A stretch of 64,000 nt of DNA from NCBI GenBank assembly GCA_001692895.1, contig KV748181.1:1865640-1929639 (forward strand). Reading direction: 5' to 3'. Shown here in pieces: positions 13,180 through 26,157 of the stretch. The position numbers and the translations under genes were made by a program. Source of the stretch: Cenococcum geophilum 1.58. Taxonomy: Eukaryota; Ascomycota; Dothideomycetes; Gloniales; Gloniaceae. Each line of letters starts with the position of its first letter. Position 1 is the stretch's first letter. The notes beneath the pieces are model-generated. The model saw nothing but the letters and a program-made list of their open reading frames with translations. It did not search any database and had not been told where the DNA came from.

Positions 13180-16100
13180 GTTATAAGCCTAGTCCGCCAA
13201 TATAAGAAGCTATTTAGCTATCACTTAATTATTTAAAGAAATTCTACCTTATTATTAAAGGACAATCCTAACAATAAGGACAATTTATCTATAAGATTCT
13301 ACAAGATTCTATAAGATTCTACCTTATTATTAAAGGACAATTTTAATAATAAGGATAATCCTAATAAGAAGGACAATCCTAACAACAAAATACCATCTTA
13401 AATCCTCCTTTACCTATTAGTTAAATAACTCCACTATTAAGGTTATCTATAACAATTATCCTCAATAAGCTAGATAACTGGGAGCAATAGCTATAGCAAC
13501 TCTAAGCCCTTATAGATTAACAAATTTAGGCCTATATTAACCTAGATAAAGCACCACCTTAATAAGGTCTACTATAAAAACCAGCCTATCTAGAAGTTAT
13601 AGATTTTAATAAGAATGCAACCTTATATATATAGCTCTTAATAAATTAACAGAGGGCGTATAAAAATAGCAGACAATACTATAACTAAAGTATAAAGTAT
13701 TTCCTAAAATAAGAGGAGCACCTTTAATAAATCCACACCTAAATTACGTCCATAGTATTAATTTAGAAGAAGCTACTGCTTAACCCTTTCTTAATAGTTA
13801 AAGAATAGCTATCCTAATTAAAGGAGAATATAGAACCTACCTTATTATATATTAGGAAGAAGGTATAACACTAGTATATAGAAGCCCTTAAGGGGTTTAA
13901 ACACTTATTAAAATTAAATCAGTAGCTAGATTAATAGGAATATATAATAGTACTAGGAGAGAAGTATAAGATCCCTTAAATATCTAATAGAATCTAGCTT
14001 TAAGATTTAGTAGAAGTTATTTAACTATTTAGCGACGCCTACTATATAAAGTATACTACTAAGTCAAATAACCCTTAGAAGTTAAGATCTTCTAAATACT
14101 ATAGAGTAGCAAAAGAGCTATAAAAAGGACTTAGAATACCCTTAAAGAAAGCCAATACTACTATAAGAGGGAGTACCTTTAATATAGACTTTATAGAGTA
14201 AGCCATAATAGATCACTTTAATACTACTAAAGGTCTAAAAAAAGGAACCTTAGTATATACTAGATGCTTAAAGAGAGCTGGGTTACTAGTAGATAAGGAG
14301 ATATCCTACAAGAAGCTACTACCTATATACTTAGCGTGCGAGAAATAAGGACATTCCCTTTAAGACTATTAGTATTTATTTAAAGACAAGAGACCTAAAG
14401 GAGTTATAATTAGAGATACTTGTATTAAAAGGGTGCTAAAGAAGGTAAAAAAGAATAAGGATCTCGCTAACTAAGTTATAAAGATTAGACTTAAAGAATA
14501 AAAAGATAAGGCTTAATAATAATAGGATAAGAAGAGTTATAAGATAGTTAAGATCAAGGGAGAAGCTAATGCGATATTCCTAGAATTATATCACACTAGT
14601 TAACTCTCTCTACTAAAGCTATTAACTATTCTTAATTTAAGAACCACTCTCCATATCTTTAATAACCTCTCTTATTTCTATAACTTTAGAAAAGCTCTAA
14701 GATATAAATATATTATCGCTAGTAGCTTAGAAGTACCTCTACTAGGCTATAGTAATATTACTATTTAAGTTATAACACTAGACAAGAGCAAGGAAATCCT
14801 ACGCCTTAAGGATATTGCCTTTTATACGGACTTTAATATAAACCTTATATTATTCCGTTTACTTTAAAAATAAGGGTACTACTAGGATAATAAAGGAGAT
14901 AATAATCTTCTAGTTTAGAAGGATAATACAATCCTATATTAAATACGTCTAACTAGAAAGCCTATTAATATTTAATATAAGCTAACTACTATACCACTAA
15001 TAGAAGCGTAGAGTATTGTTAAGAGATATTCGTCTAGATATAAAAGGTAATATATAACTATAGCATCTGCGTCTAGGTTATTTAGGACCTATAAGCCTTT
15101 ATTATCTAGGTCTTAACGCCCTAAGAGTTAAGCTTTAAGGCCCTAAGATAACAGAATATTAATATTGCAGTCTTCCTAAAATTAAGCGTTAGGTCTTATA
15201 AAGGTTCTTAAAATAAAAAATTAATAAACCCTATCTTAACCTCTATATTAACTAAACTAACCTTAAAAAAGCGCATACTAGATTTATATAAGTTATGCTT
15301 ATCTATAACACCTTCTTAAGAAAATCCTTCCTATATTTTATAATAACGTATAGTAAGAAGAAGACACTATAAGTACTTAAAGATTTTATCTAATAGATTC
15401 GTTTAAGGTATAACCTTAAAGTTAATACTATTAGATTAGATAATAAGCTAAAGAGAAGAAAAACCCTTAAATAGCTATAGACTTAAGGGATTATATTTAA
15501 GCCTTTGGCGCTATATATCTAAGCTTAAAATAGTACTACTAAACGCTTAAGGGGTGTAATTATTAAGAGAGTATAAGTAATAAGAATTATAGCTAATCTA
15601 CTATATAACCTATAGAACGAGATAGTTAACTATATAGTCTACCTATAAGATTAAACTCTATAGGAAAGTAATAGTTAAAAATTACTATATAAGAGGTTNT
15701 ATACCTTCCTAGCAAATAAAAGATTAAAAAAACCGCAACTAGCGTACCTAAGAGCCTATAGCTATAGGGCGTACGCAATAATATTTAACGCCTAGCTAAA
15801 GAAAAAAAAGGCTAAGTAAGCTAAATCTATAAGCCTATATTAGCTACCTTATTAACTATAACTTTACTAATATTTATAGAATCTAGATTCTATATAAGGG
15901 TATTATTATCTCTATAAGGGATATTATCTTTAATAAAAAGATATTTTTAATAGTAAGTAAATAGACATCTTAAAGAACTTATATACTAAATTAGACATAC
16001 TAATTAAAATTTTTTAACTCCCTAATACCCTAATTAAGAATAAGGTTTTTTTAAAAGATAATAAGTATATATTTAAACCGTTAATTTAAAAGGAAGATAA

Positions 16101-18349
16101 TAATATTAATAATAAGCTAATTTAAACCTTTAATAAATTAGCAGATTTTAATCTTATAAGAGCTTTTAAAGATATATAATATATACTACCTCTAATAAAA
16201 GAAAATAAAGAATCTCTATATACCTTTTATATTAAGTATCCTATAAAGTTAAATATATAAGATACTAATTAGGATATTATTAACTAAGTAGGAAATAGGT
16301 TTTATACTTAGGAGGTGTTTAATAACTTAGTTAAAGACTTATTTAAGGAAGCCTATAATAATAGGTTTAAAGACTTTATTACTAAAAGAATTACCTTAGC
16401 CTATTATAGCGCCTTTATAGTAAGAAGGAAGTTTAGCCTTAATAGTTAACTTAATAATAGTAAGCTAAAATTAAGTAAAATATATAATATTAGATTATAT
16501 AGGAAGAACTTACCTTTACTATCTTAGTTAATTAAGGACCTTAATATATACCCTCTTTAAGATTAGTTTTAAAAGGCTTAATAAGCCTATCTTTAATCTT
16601 ATTATTAAATAAGGTTATTTTAAGAAATAGATAAGAAGTATATAAAGGGATAGTAGGTTATTAGCTTAATATAGGTGTTTATTTATAAAATAGATAAGTA
16701 TAAATTCCTCTAGAAATATAAGGCACGCTTAGTAGTATATAGAAATTAATAGGCCCTAGGAAACCTACCTATAAAAGCTACTATATTAGCTAGTATAACC
16801 TTTTAAACCCTTATAATAATAACTATAAAATTTAACCTAAAAATAATATAGATAGATATAGTTAATATATTTATCTATTATAATCTTAATAAGGTTATCT
16901 ATATAAAGCTACTACTAGGGTTTAATAAAGGAAAGATAAATAAAGTACTACGCTTAAGAAAAGCCCTTTATAAACTATAATAATTACTACTACTATAATA
17001 GAAGAATCTTATAAGCTTATTAATAGAATTAGGTTTTAAAGAGGTACCTTAAAAGCCGTATATTATACTAAAAGGTAAAATAATTATTTTCTTCTTTATT
17101 AATAATATTATCTTCTACTACTAAAAAATAAATAAGAAGAAAGCTTAAGAAGTAATTAAGGAGCTAAGTAAGGAATACTAAATAAGTACCCTTAGCGAGC
17201 TAAAATAGTTTCTAAAAATCTATATACTACGCAATTATAGTTAAAGGCTCCTATAGCTATCCTAAAAAGCCTATATTAAGAAGATAGCTAACTAGTATAA
17301 GATAAATCTTAAAGGGCATCTTTTAAATACTTTTATAGTAGAATCTAAACTTCTTTTTACTAATTACTAATTAATTTATCTAATACGTCTATCCCCTAAT
17401 ATAGACCTATTAGTTTATTCTATATCCTTACTAGCTTCTATAATACTATATTAGAGAAAACTAGGTTTAATACTCTATATAGCTATAATAATACGTCTAG
17501 ATATTGCTTTTATAGTATTATAGCTAGTAAGGTTTAATTAGAACCTAAGCTAAAAGCACTATTAAGCAGTAGATAAAGTTATTTAGTACTTATATAGTAT
17601 AAGAAGTAGAGTAATTTACTATAAAGGAGATAAGGAAGAAATAAATAGTAGAGGAAAAGATAAAGGAATATATAATAAAGGATAAAATAATAAAAGAGAT
17701 AATAGAAGTAAAGCGTAATTATTTATCTATACTAGCGATGTATTATTTATAAATAACTCTATTAATAGAAAGAGCTTATAAAGATATATTATAAAGCTAT
17801 TTAGGGGATTAATTGCCTAGAGAGTAAATAAGTAGGATATAGTAATAATATTAAGCATAAAAGCTAAGTTATTAGCCCTATTATAAATAGTAAAGAAAGC
17901 TATCTTTATTAGTAGGCTATTTAGAGTAATAATATTAAGGCTAAATAAGCCCTTAATTATTAATTATAATAATACCTAAATACTCTAATTAATTAAAGAA
18001 GATATAGTAAAGCTAATTATAAAGCTTTAATATATTAATATCTATTAATACTAGTAATATTAAGAATATATAATAAAATAAGTAATATTTTAATAAAAAG
18101 TAATAAAGGAGATAATTACTAATAGACTTATAAAGGCCCTGCCTAAGTAGAGGTTTAAGAGCTTTATTAATATAATTAGAATAGTAAATATTAAGAAGTA
18201 GCTAAATAAGGAGAAGTAACTAGAGGACCTAAGGAAGAAGGTTAGGGCGAGAAGGAAGGATTTAAATAAGATTATAGTTTAATTAATATATTAACGGATA
18301 TAAGAAGGTAGTTAGCTTTATCCTTAACTAGGTTAAAGCTAAGGGGGTA

Positions 18350-18544
18350 TATTAAATAATCTATATTCTCTATAGCGTAGGACGTGCACAAGTTATATAT
18401 ATGGAGTATATATATTATAAATCTCTTTATAGAGCCCTAGGGGCCCTAGGTTAACTACTATATTAAGATAATATAGATTATTAATTAATTATTAATTAAT
18501 TAACCTATTTTATTAATAAACTGCTCTATATACACTTTATAACA
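18350..18544 (+). repeat. 3' LTR of Copia copy 1
   Basis: 195 bp, starting TATTAAATAAT just after the purine tract AAGGGGG and ending TTATAACA. It differs from the 5' LTR by indels in its second half (an AT-rich TTAATTAATT stretch), so it appears to come from a different insertion. Confidence 0.75.
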
Positions 18545-19322
18545 GTAATAAGGTTATAAATTATGCCTAAAAGGTTAATAAAAAATATATATATCTATCT
18601 ATATTTAAACTAGTAATCTTTAGCGTAGTGTTAAGGCTCTTAATAGTCCCTTCTAACCTAGATCTTGCTGAAATCTATAATATTATTCTTAATAGCAGAT
18701 TTAATAACCTTAATCGCCCTAACTGAGTTAGTTAATAGGCTAGCCCTATTATTAGTTATAGTATTACTAGCAGAGCTAAAAGCGCGCTTATTTAATGTAC
18801 TTGTTATAGGGTAAGTGAGGAAAGTAAGGGCTAGGCGACTAAGTATTAGATACTATTCTTTATAATTAAGCTAATATTAAACTAAGTTCTTAGTAATAGC
18901 CTATAGCTATTTAAGGTAGTAGTTAAGCTTATTAAATTACTTATTAAGGTTAACCTTATTATTTTAATTAAAGAGACCTTTATTATTATAGATACTATTA
19001 AGGTTAGCCTTTAGAAATCTAATCGTTTAATATACTTGACTTACTATAACGTTAGGAGCTACTAGTGGGTAATTTCTTATATATTTCTACTTAGTAGCCT
19101 TATAGAGATTACAAATAGATAAGCGTGCCTTAGCTAGCTAGCTCGGCTTTATAGCCTAGTAACGTTAAAGCTATATAAATTTAAGGCTTAGATAAAGAAT
19201 AATTGCTATATAGTATGCTAGCGTAAGGTCTAACAGCTAGTAATACTTATTAAGTTTTTTATAGGCTAGGTCTATTACTACCTTTAATCTAAATATTAAT
19301 ATAAGCAAACTGTAGCTATATC
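18545..19322. other. Spacer between two inverted Copia copies, unclassified
   Basis: TA-rich DNA of 778 bp without ORFs or recognisable domains. It includes the symmetry axis (about 18928) of the large inverted repeat but is itself not palindromic. Confidence 0.5.
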
Positions 19323-19506
19323 TATTATAAAGTTTATATAAAGCTATTTATTAAATAAGGGTTAATTAATTAGTTAATCTATATTATATTTTAATTATTA
19401 TTTAACCTAGGGTCCCTAGGGCTCTATAAAGAGATTTATAATATACGTGCCCTATATATATAACTTATGCACATCCTATACTATAGAAAATGCAAATTAT
19501 CTAACA
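19323..19506 (-). repeat. 3' LTR of Copia copy 2
   Basis: 184 bp. On the minus strand it starts TGTTAGATAAT after a purine tract (AAGGGGATG) and ends TTATAATA. The gap-free partner is the LTR at 12996-13179, not the one at 18350-18544. Confidence 0.8.
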
Positions 19507-22500
19507 CATCCCCTTAGCTTTAAGCTCTTTAAGGTTAAAGCTAACTACCTTCTTATATCCGTTAATATATTAATTAAACTATAATCTTATCTAAATCCTT
19601 CCTTCTCACCTTAACCTTCTCCCTTAGGTCCTCTAGTTACTTCTCCTTATTTAACTACTTCTTAATATTTACTATTCTAATTATATTAATAAAGCTCTTA
19701 AACCTCTACTTAGGCAGGGCCTTTATAAGTCTATTAGTAATTATCTCCTTTATTACTTTTTATTAAAATATTACTTATTTTATTATATATTCTTAATATT
19801 ACTAGTATTAATAGATATTAATATATTAAAGCTTTATAATTAGCTTTACTATATCTTCTTTAATTAATTAGAGTATTTAGGTATTATTATAATTAATAAT
19901 TAAGGGCTTATTTAGCCTTAATATTATTACTCTAAATAGCCTACTAATAAAGATAGCTTTCTTTACTATTTATAATAGGGCTAATAACTTAGCTTTTATG
20001 CTTAATATTATTACTATATCCTACTTATTTACTCTCTAGGCAATTAATCCCCTAAATAGCTTTATAATATATCTTTATAAGCTCTTTCTATTAATAGAGT
20101 TATTTATAAATAATACATCGCTAGTATAGATAAATAATTACGCTTTACTTCTATTATCTCTTTTATTATTTTATCCTTTATTATATATTCCTTTATCTTT
20201 TCCTCTACTATTTATTTCTTCCTTATCTCCTTTATAGTAAATTACTCTACTTCTTATACTATATAAGTACTAAATAACTTTATCTACTGCTTAATAGTGC
20301 TTTTAGCTTAGGTTCTAATTAAACCTTACTAGCTATAATACTATAAAAGCAATATCTAGACGTATTATTATAGCTATATAGAGTATTAAACCTAGTTTTC
20401 TCTAATATAGTATTATAGAAGCTAGTAAGGATATAGAATAAACTAATAGGTCTATATTAGGGGATAGACGTATTAGATAAATTAATTAGTAATTAGTAAA
20501 AAGAAGTTTAGATTCTACTATAAAAGTATTTAAAAGATGCCCTTTAAGATTTATCTTATACTAGTTAGCTATCTTCTTAATATAGGCTTTTTAGGATAGC
20601 TATAGGAGCCTTTAACTATAATTGCGTAGTATATAGATTTTTAGAAACTATTTTAGCTCGCTAAGGGTACTTATTTAGTATTCCTTACTTAGCTCCTTAA
20701 TTACTTCTTAAGCTTTCTTCTTATTTATTTTTTAGTAGTAGAAGATAATATTATTAATAAAGAAGAAAATAATTATTTTACCTTTTAGTATAATATACGG
20801 CTTTTAAGGTACCTCTTTAAAACCTAATTCTATTAATAAGCTTATAAGATTCTTCTATTATAGTAGTAGTAATTATTATAGTTTATAAAGGGCTTTTCTT
20901 AAGCGTAGTACTTTATTTATCTTTCCTTTATTAAACCCTAGTAGTAGCTTTATATAGATAACCTTATTAAGATTATAATAGATAAATATATTAACTATAT
21001 CTATCTATATTATTTTTAGGTTAAATTTTATAGTTATTATTATAAGGGTTTAAAAGGTTATACTAGCTAATATAGTAGCTTTTATAGGTAGGTTTCCTAG
21101 GGCCTATTAATTTCTATATACTACTAAGCGTGCCTTATATTTCTAGAGGAATTTATACTTATCTATTTTATAAATAAACACCTATATTAAGCTAATAACC
21201 TACTATCCCTTTATATACTTCTTATCTATTTCTTAAAATAACCTTATTTAATAATAAGATTAAAGATAGGCTTATTAAGCCTTTTAAAACTAATCTTAAA
21301 GAGGGTATATATTAAGGTCCTTAATTAACTAAGATAGTAAAGGTAAGTTCTTCCTATATAATCTAATATTATATATTTTACTTAATTTTAGCTTACTATT
21401 ATTAAGTTAACTATTAAGGCTAAACTTCCTTCTTACTATAAAGGCGCTATAATAGGCTAAGGTAATTCTTTTAGTAATAAAGTCTTTAAACCTATTATTA
21501 TAGGCTTCCTTAAATAAGTCTTTAACTAAGTTATTAAACACCTCCTAAGTATAAAACCTATTTCCTACTTAGTTAATAATATCCTAATTAGTATCTTATA
21601 TATTTAACTTTATAGGATACTTAATATAAAAGGTATATAGAGATTCTTTATTTTCTTTTATTAGAGGTAGTATATATTATATATCTTTAAAAGCTCTTAT
21701 AAGATTAAAATCTGCTAATTTATTAAAGGTTTAAATTAGCTTATTATTAATATTATTATCTTCCTTTTAAATTAACGGTTTAAATATATACTTATTATCT
21801 TTTAAAAAAACCTTATTCTTAATTAGGGTATTAGGGAGTTAAAAAATTTTAATTAGTATGTCTAATTTAGTATATAAGTTCTTTAAGATGTCTATTTACT
21901 TACTATTAAAAATATCTTTTTATTAAAGATAATATCCCTTATAGAGATAATAATACCCTTATATAGAATCTAGATTCTATAAATATTAGTAAAGTTATAG
22001 TTAATAAGGTAGCTAATATAGGCTTATAGATTTAGCTTACTTAGCCTTTTTTTTCTTTAGCTAGGCGTTAAATATTATTGCGTACGCCCTATAGCTATAG
22101 GCTCTTAGGTACGCTAGTTGCGGTTTTTTTAATCTTTTATTTGCTAGGAAGGTATANAACCTCTTATATAGTAATTTTTAACTATTACTTTCCTATAGAG
22201 TTTAATCTTATAGGTAGACTATATAGTTAACTATCTCGTTCTATAGGTTATATAGTAGATTAGCTATAATTCTTATTACTTATACTCTCTTAATAATTAC
22301 ACCCCTTAAGCGTTTAGTAGTACTATTTTAAGCTTAGATATATAGCGCCAAAGGCTTAAATATAATCCCTTAAGTCTATAGCTATTTAAGGGTTTTTCTT
22401 CTCTTTAGCTTATTATCTAATCTAATAGTATTAACTTTAAGGTTATACCTTAAACAAATCTATTAAATAAAATCTTTAAGCACTTATAGTATCTTCTTCT

Positions 22501-22982
22501 TCTTACTATACGTTATTATAAAATATAGGAAGGTTCTTTTTAAGAAGGTGTTATAGATAAGTATAACTTATATAAATCTAGTATATGCTTCCTTAAGGTT
22601 AATCTAGTTAATATAGAGGTTAAAATAAGGTTTATTAATATTTTATTTTAAGAACCTTTATAAGACCTAACGCTTAATTTTAGTAAGACTATAGTATTAA
22701 TATTCTATTATCTTAGGGCCTTAAAGCTTAACTCCTAGGGTGTTAATACCTAAATAATAAAGGCCTATAGGTCCTAAATATCCTAAATACAGACACTATA
22801 AATCTAGATAAACGTCTCTTAACGATATTCTTCGCTTCTGTTTTAGGCGTAGTAGTTAGCTTAAATTAAAAGCTAATAGATTTCCTAATTAGACGTACTT
22901 AATAGTCTATTATCTATAATATTCTTTTATTTAATATAGGATTATATTATCCTTCTAAACTAAAAGATTATTATCTCCTTTA

Positions 22983-25361
22983 GCCCGCGAAGCCCTACTA
23001 TACACGTCTACGTTGCCGCAGGTAGAAACATTATTGGGAAATCATTCCTTATAATGGCTAAGTGCAGAGGCGATGGAGGAGAGCCATCGTAGCGCGCTGC
23101 GCGCGCTGGTGTTGCGACTCTGTAGCGTTAAGCCTGCGACGCGTATATCGCCCTTAATAACACTAGGAGTCCTACTACCCCTACTTAGGGCTCCTGCCAT
23201 ACTATCTAGGGGGGCTATTAAGGGAAACTGGGATATGAAAACCGCCCGATGTATAACTACCTGGCTTATAACCAGGCCTAAAACTGGCCTTATTTAGCTA
23301 GTTAATGTAGACGCGCCCTAGGCGTATAATAGGACACTTTTAGGCTTGCACGAGCTCTAAGATTAAAAGGATACGGCGAGGGTATAGGGAACCTCTTTTT
23401 ATAAGAACTTATTAAGGTTAACGCGTTGCAGATACTTTATACGAAACTTATTAAGGCCCCTCTATAAGGGCCTATCTGGTATCCGGTATACCTAGGTAAC
23501 TTAGAAGAGGGTCTTAATAGGCGTAGTGCGCGTAACCTAGACGACAGTAACGTAATAGCGATGTAACGGCGACTAGATGGCTTAATAAGGTGGAAATATA
23601 GGTAAAGCTCTAGGTAGTGGAAACACAGGCCAGCTTTAACGGCCCTATGGCGTATAACTTAGTCGACTTATAGTTAACCCATAGTTAACTTATAGGCGAC
23701 TTTTAGGAGGGTTTTAATAGGCGTAGTGTATATAACCTAATGTGTATATATATAAGGCGACTTATAGGAAGGTCTTAATAGGCGTGGTGTACGTAACCTA
23801 ATATATATATATGGGGGAGGCTGTAGGGGAAACATAGGCCAGTTAGATAAGGACTTAATTGTTAGAGATATAGGCTAGCTTATAAAAAGGGGGGACATAA
23901 GCTTAGTTAGTAGGAGGGGGGAAAGTAGGTCGTTTAGTGCGGGACCTAGTATCTCTATAGCCCCCCTCCTATAAGACACGGTTGGCCTATTATAAGAAGA
24001 CTTCTATAGGCAATGTAAAACGGGAACTAGTAGTATATAGGGTATTACGCCCCTATATTACTACTGGCTTCCCACGGGGTGTAGTATATAGTAGCTACTG
24101 CTAGCTTTAAGGACCTTACCCCTTAACTAGGCTCTGACCTTTAGTGCACCTAGTAAACAGGTAGGATTATACCCTAGCTAGAGAAACTATTATATAGCTT
24201 AAGAGAACGGATACGCGTGTTAATATATTAATAGACGGAACTGTTTACCTTTAGGGCGGCTTACTAGTAAAATATACTTAAGGAGTAAATAGGAGTTACT
24301 TAGGCAGGAAAGGTAGTGGCTTAGCCTCGTCCGTAGAAGGTATACCCAACTATATTATAGGATGCAGCTACAACGCCCCCATAGGATTACGTTAGTAGGC
24401 GTAAAGATGGGAGTTACGACCCCTAGAAACGGCAGCTTATACCCACGCCGGCGGAAATAATAAAGAAAGGCGTAAAACTAGAGACTATAGAAGGCTCCTA
24501 AGCCATATAAAAGCGTACTAACTCTAGGAGGAAACTCTTATATAGACTACTAGGGGGTAGACTAGTACTTAGGTAATACCGTTATAAGATATCCAAAAGA
24601 ACTAGTGAAACTCCCCGTAATTAGTAGTGGCAGCTAATTACTTATAGATTAGGACCAAAGTACTAGAAAACTGGGGTAGAGGCCTAAATAAGTAGGTATA
24701 TTAAACTCTACTATATTACTAGTTAATATATAACTACCTAACCAAAAAAAAAACCTAGTAGCCTGGACAACACCATACGGTTTTCCTATCTCCTCTTAAG
24801 GAGTGGTGACCCTTGGCGAGGGCCTAGTAACTAGGGCCTAGGTATAAAAGATACCCAGGTATACACGTCCCGCTCGCCTTATAGTATAGTGTAGTGGTAG
24901 TTTATAGATAAATCCCCCTTACGCCTTCGATAGGCCTTAGGGGGGAGGAAGGCATAGTGTATATGGCAATGGTTAAACAAGAGATAGCATATAGGGGACG
25001 GTTAAGATATGGGAGAAATAACAATAAGTACACGGCGATTGATCGGCAAGGCCTAGCTGGGACGTAGTGAACCCCAGCTTTGGATAAGCTGGAGAAGGAA
25101 GCAGTGGTTCCTAAGGAGTTCAAACAATCTAAGGAGGGCGGTATAGGACGTAGCCGTAGGCCTGTAGGGCCGCTGCTATATACGGACATAGCAAATCGGG
25201 GTTTTTCATCCGACTGAGGTAGCTCATAGGGTTTTTCCTCCCCCAAACTGCAGGGGTTTTCTTCCTGTAAATACATAAGTTTTCCCCCCTGTGACGGAGT
25301 AGTCTGCGTGGGCCATGTAGGATCCGTATCAGACGTTAAGCAATGAATTATTATTATTATT
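22983..25361 (+). mobile_element. LINE-like non-LTR insertion with 16-bp target duplication
   Basis: The insert is flanked by perfect 16-bp direct repeats ATTATTATCTCCTTTA at 22967-22982 and 25362-25377, and the uninterrupted target is visible in Copia copy 1 near 14880-14910. The right end has a (TTA)n tail, about 25347-25361. A long target duplication, a simple-repeat 3' tail and a 5'-truncated relative at 9727-10012 are typical of LINE retrotransposition. Composition is richer in GC than the flanks and RIP damage is milder. I could not recognise endonuclease or RT motifs, so the family and whether it is full-length are open. Confidence 0.65.
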
Positions 25362-25738
25362 ATTATTATCTCCTTTATTATCCTAGTAGTACCCTTATTT
25401 TTAAAGTAGATGGAATAATACTAGATTTATATTAAAGTCCGTATAAAAGGCAACGTCTTTAAGACGTAGGTTTCCCTTACTCTTGTCTAGTTTTATAACT
25501 TAGATAGTAATATCACTATAGCCTAGTATAGGCACTTCTAAGCTACCGGCGATAATATATTCGTGTCTTAGAGCTTTCCTAAAGTTATAGAAATAAGAGA
25601 GGTTATTAAAGATATAGAGAGTAGTTCCTAAGTTAAGAATAGTTAATAGCTTTAGTAGATAGAGTTAACCAGTATAACACAATTCTAGGAATATCGCATT
25701 AGCTTCTTCCTTAATCTTAACTATCTCCTAACTCTTAT

Positions 25739-26157
25739 TGTTACGGACGCTTTAAGTACAATATTACGACTACTTAGAGAAGAGTTAAAAGAAGCTAGTT
25801 AGTTAATATAAGCACGGTCTAGGATAAAACCCGTAAAACTATATAACGAGGAATAGTAAGCAGAGTTACGTAATATAATCTATGTAATCTATATAATCTA
25901 TAAGATCTATAATAGAGCAAATAGAGCAGACAAAGCAAATAGAGCAACGACTTTCTTAGGAGTATGGTTATGTATTTAAGGACCCTTAGTCCCTACCTAG
26001 ATAGTTCCTTCCTTATAGTAATTTTTAGAATATAATTAAAGTTAATCTATTAGGCAACCACTCCACTAGTTATTATTACGTTGTTAACTTATCTATTTCT
26101 ATATACCTAGCCTATTAATAGAACCTACTGTAGTTTAAGCTATAAGGTTCCGTTATA
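25739..26157 (+). repeat. 5' LTR of the complete Gypsy element
   Basis: Begins TGTTACGG and ends CCGTTATA; the 3' partner ends CCGTTACA, so the final C has become T. Aligned with 33613-34028 along its whole length with mostly transition differences. Confidence 0.85.

Larger units (their letters stand above)
12996..18544 (+). mobile_element. Ty1/Copia LTR retrotransposon (copy 1), RIP-degraded
   Basis: It is bounded by LTR-like ends at 12996-13179 and 18350-18544. A zinc-knuckle-like ACEK.GHS lies near 14335. The Copia RT signature is clear near 16780-17110: IDIVNIFIYYNLNKVIYIK followed by LLLGF, then LRLRKALYKL, then FFINNIIF, where the last is the YVDDI motif with both Asp codons mutated to Asn. 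RNase H lies near 17700-17900. Integrase should lie upstream of RT but was not resolved motif by motif. All frames are broken by TAG/TAA. The two LTRs are not a matching pair (see findings). Confidence 0.8.

Noticed and set aside
13260..13380. Short repeats (ACAATCCTAACAATAAGG, TTCTACAAGATTC) that resemble an array
   Set aside because: Degenerate tandem repeats in the Copia leader region; spacers are not unique and there are no cas genes; the genome is eukaryotic.
23073..23297. Open frame of 74 codons in the LINE-like insertion
   Set aside because: No recognisable motif; may be part of the element's own broken ORF, but not enough to call a gene.
24902..25276. Open frame of 124 codons, minus strand
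   Set aside because: Antisense to the 3' end of the LINE-like element, which is also present at 9727-10012 without this frame.
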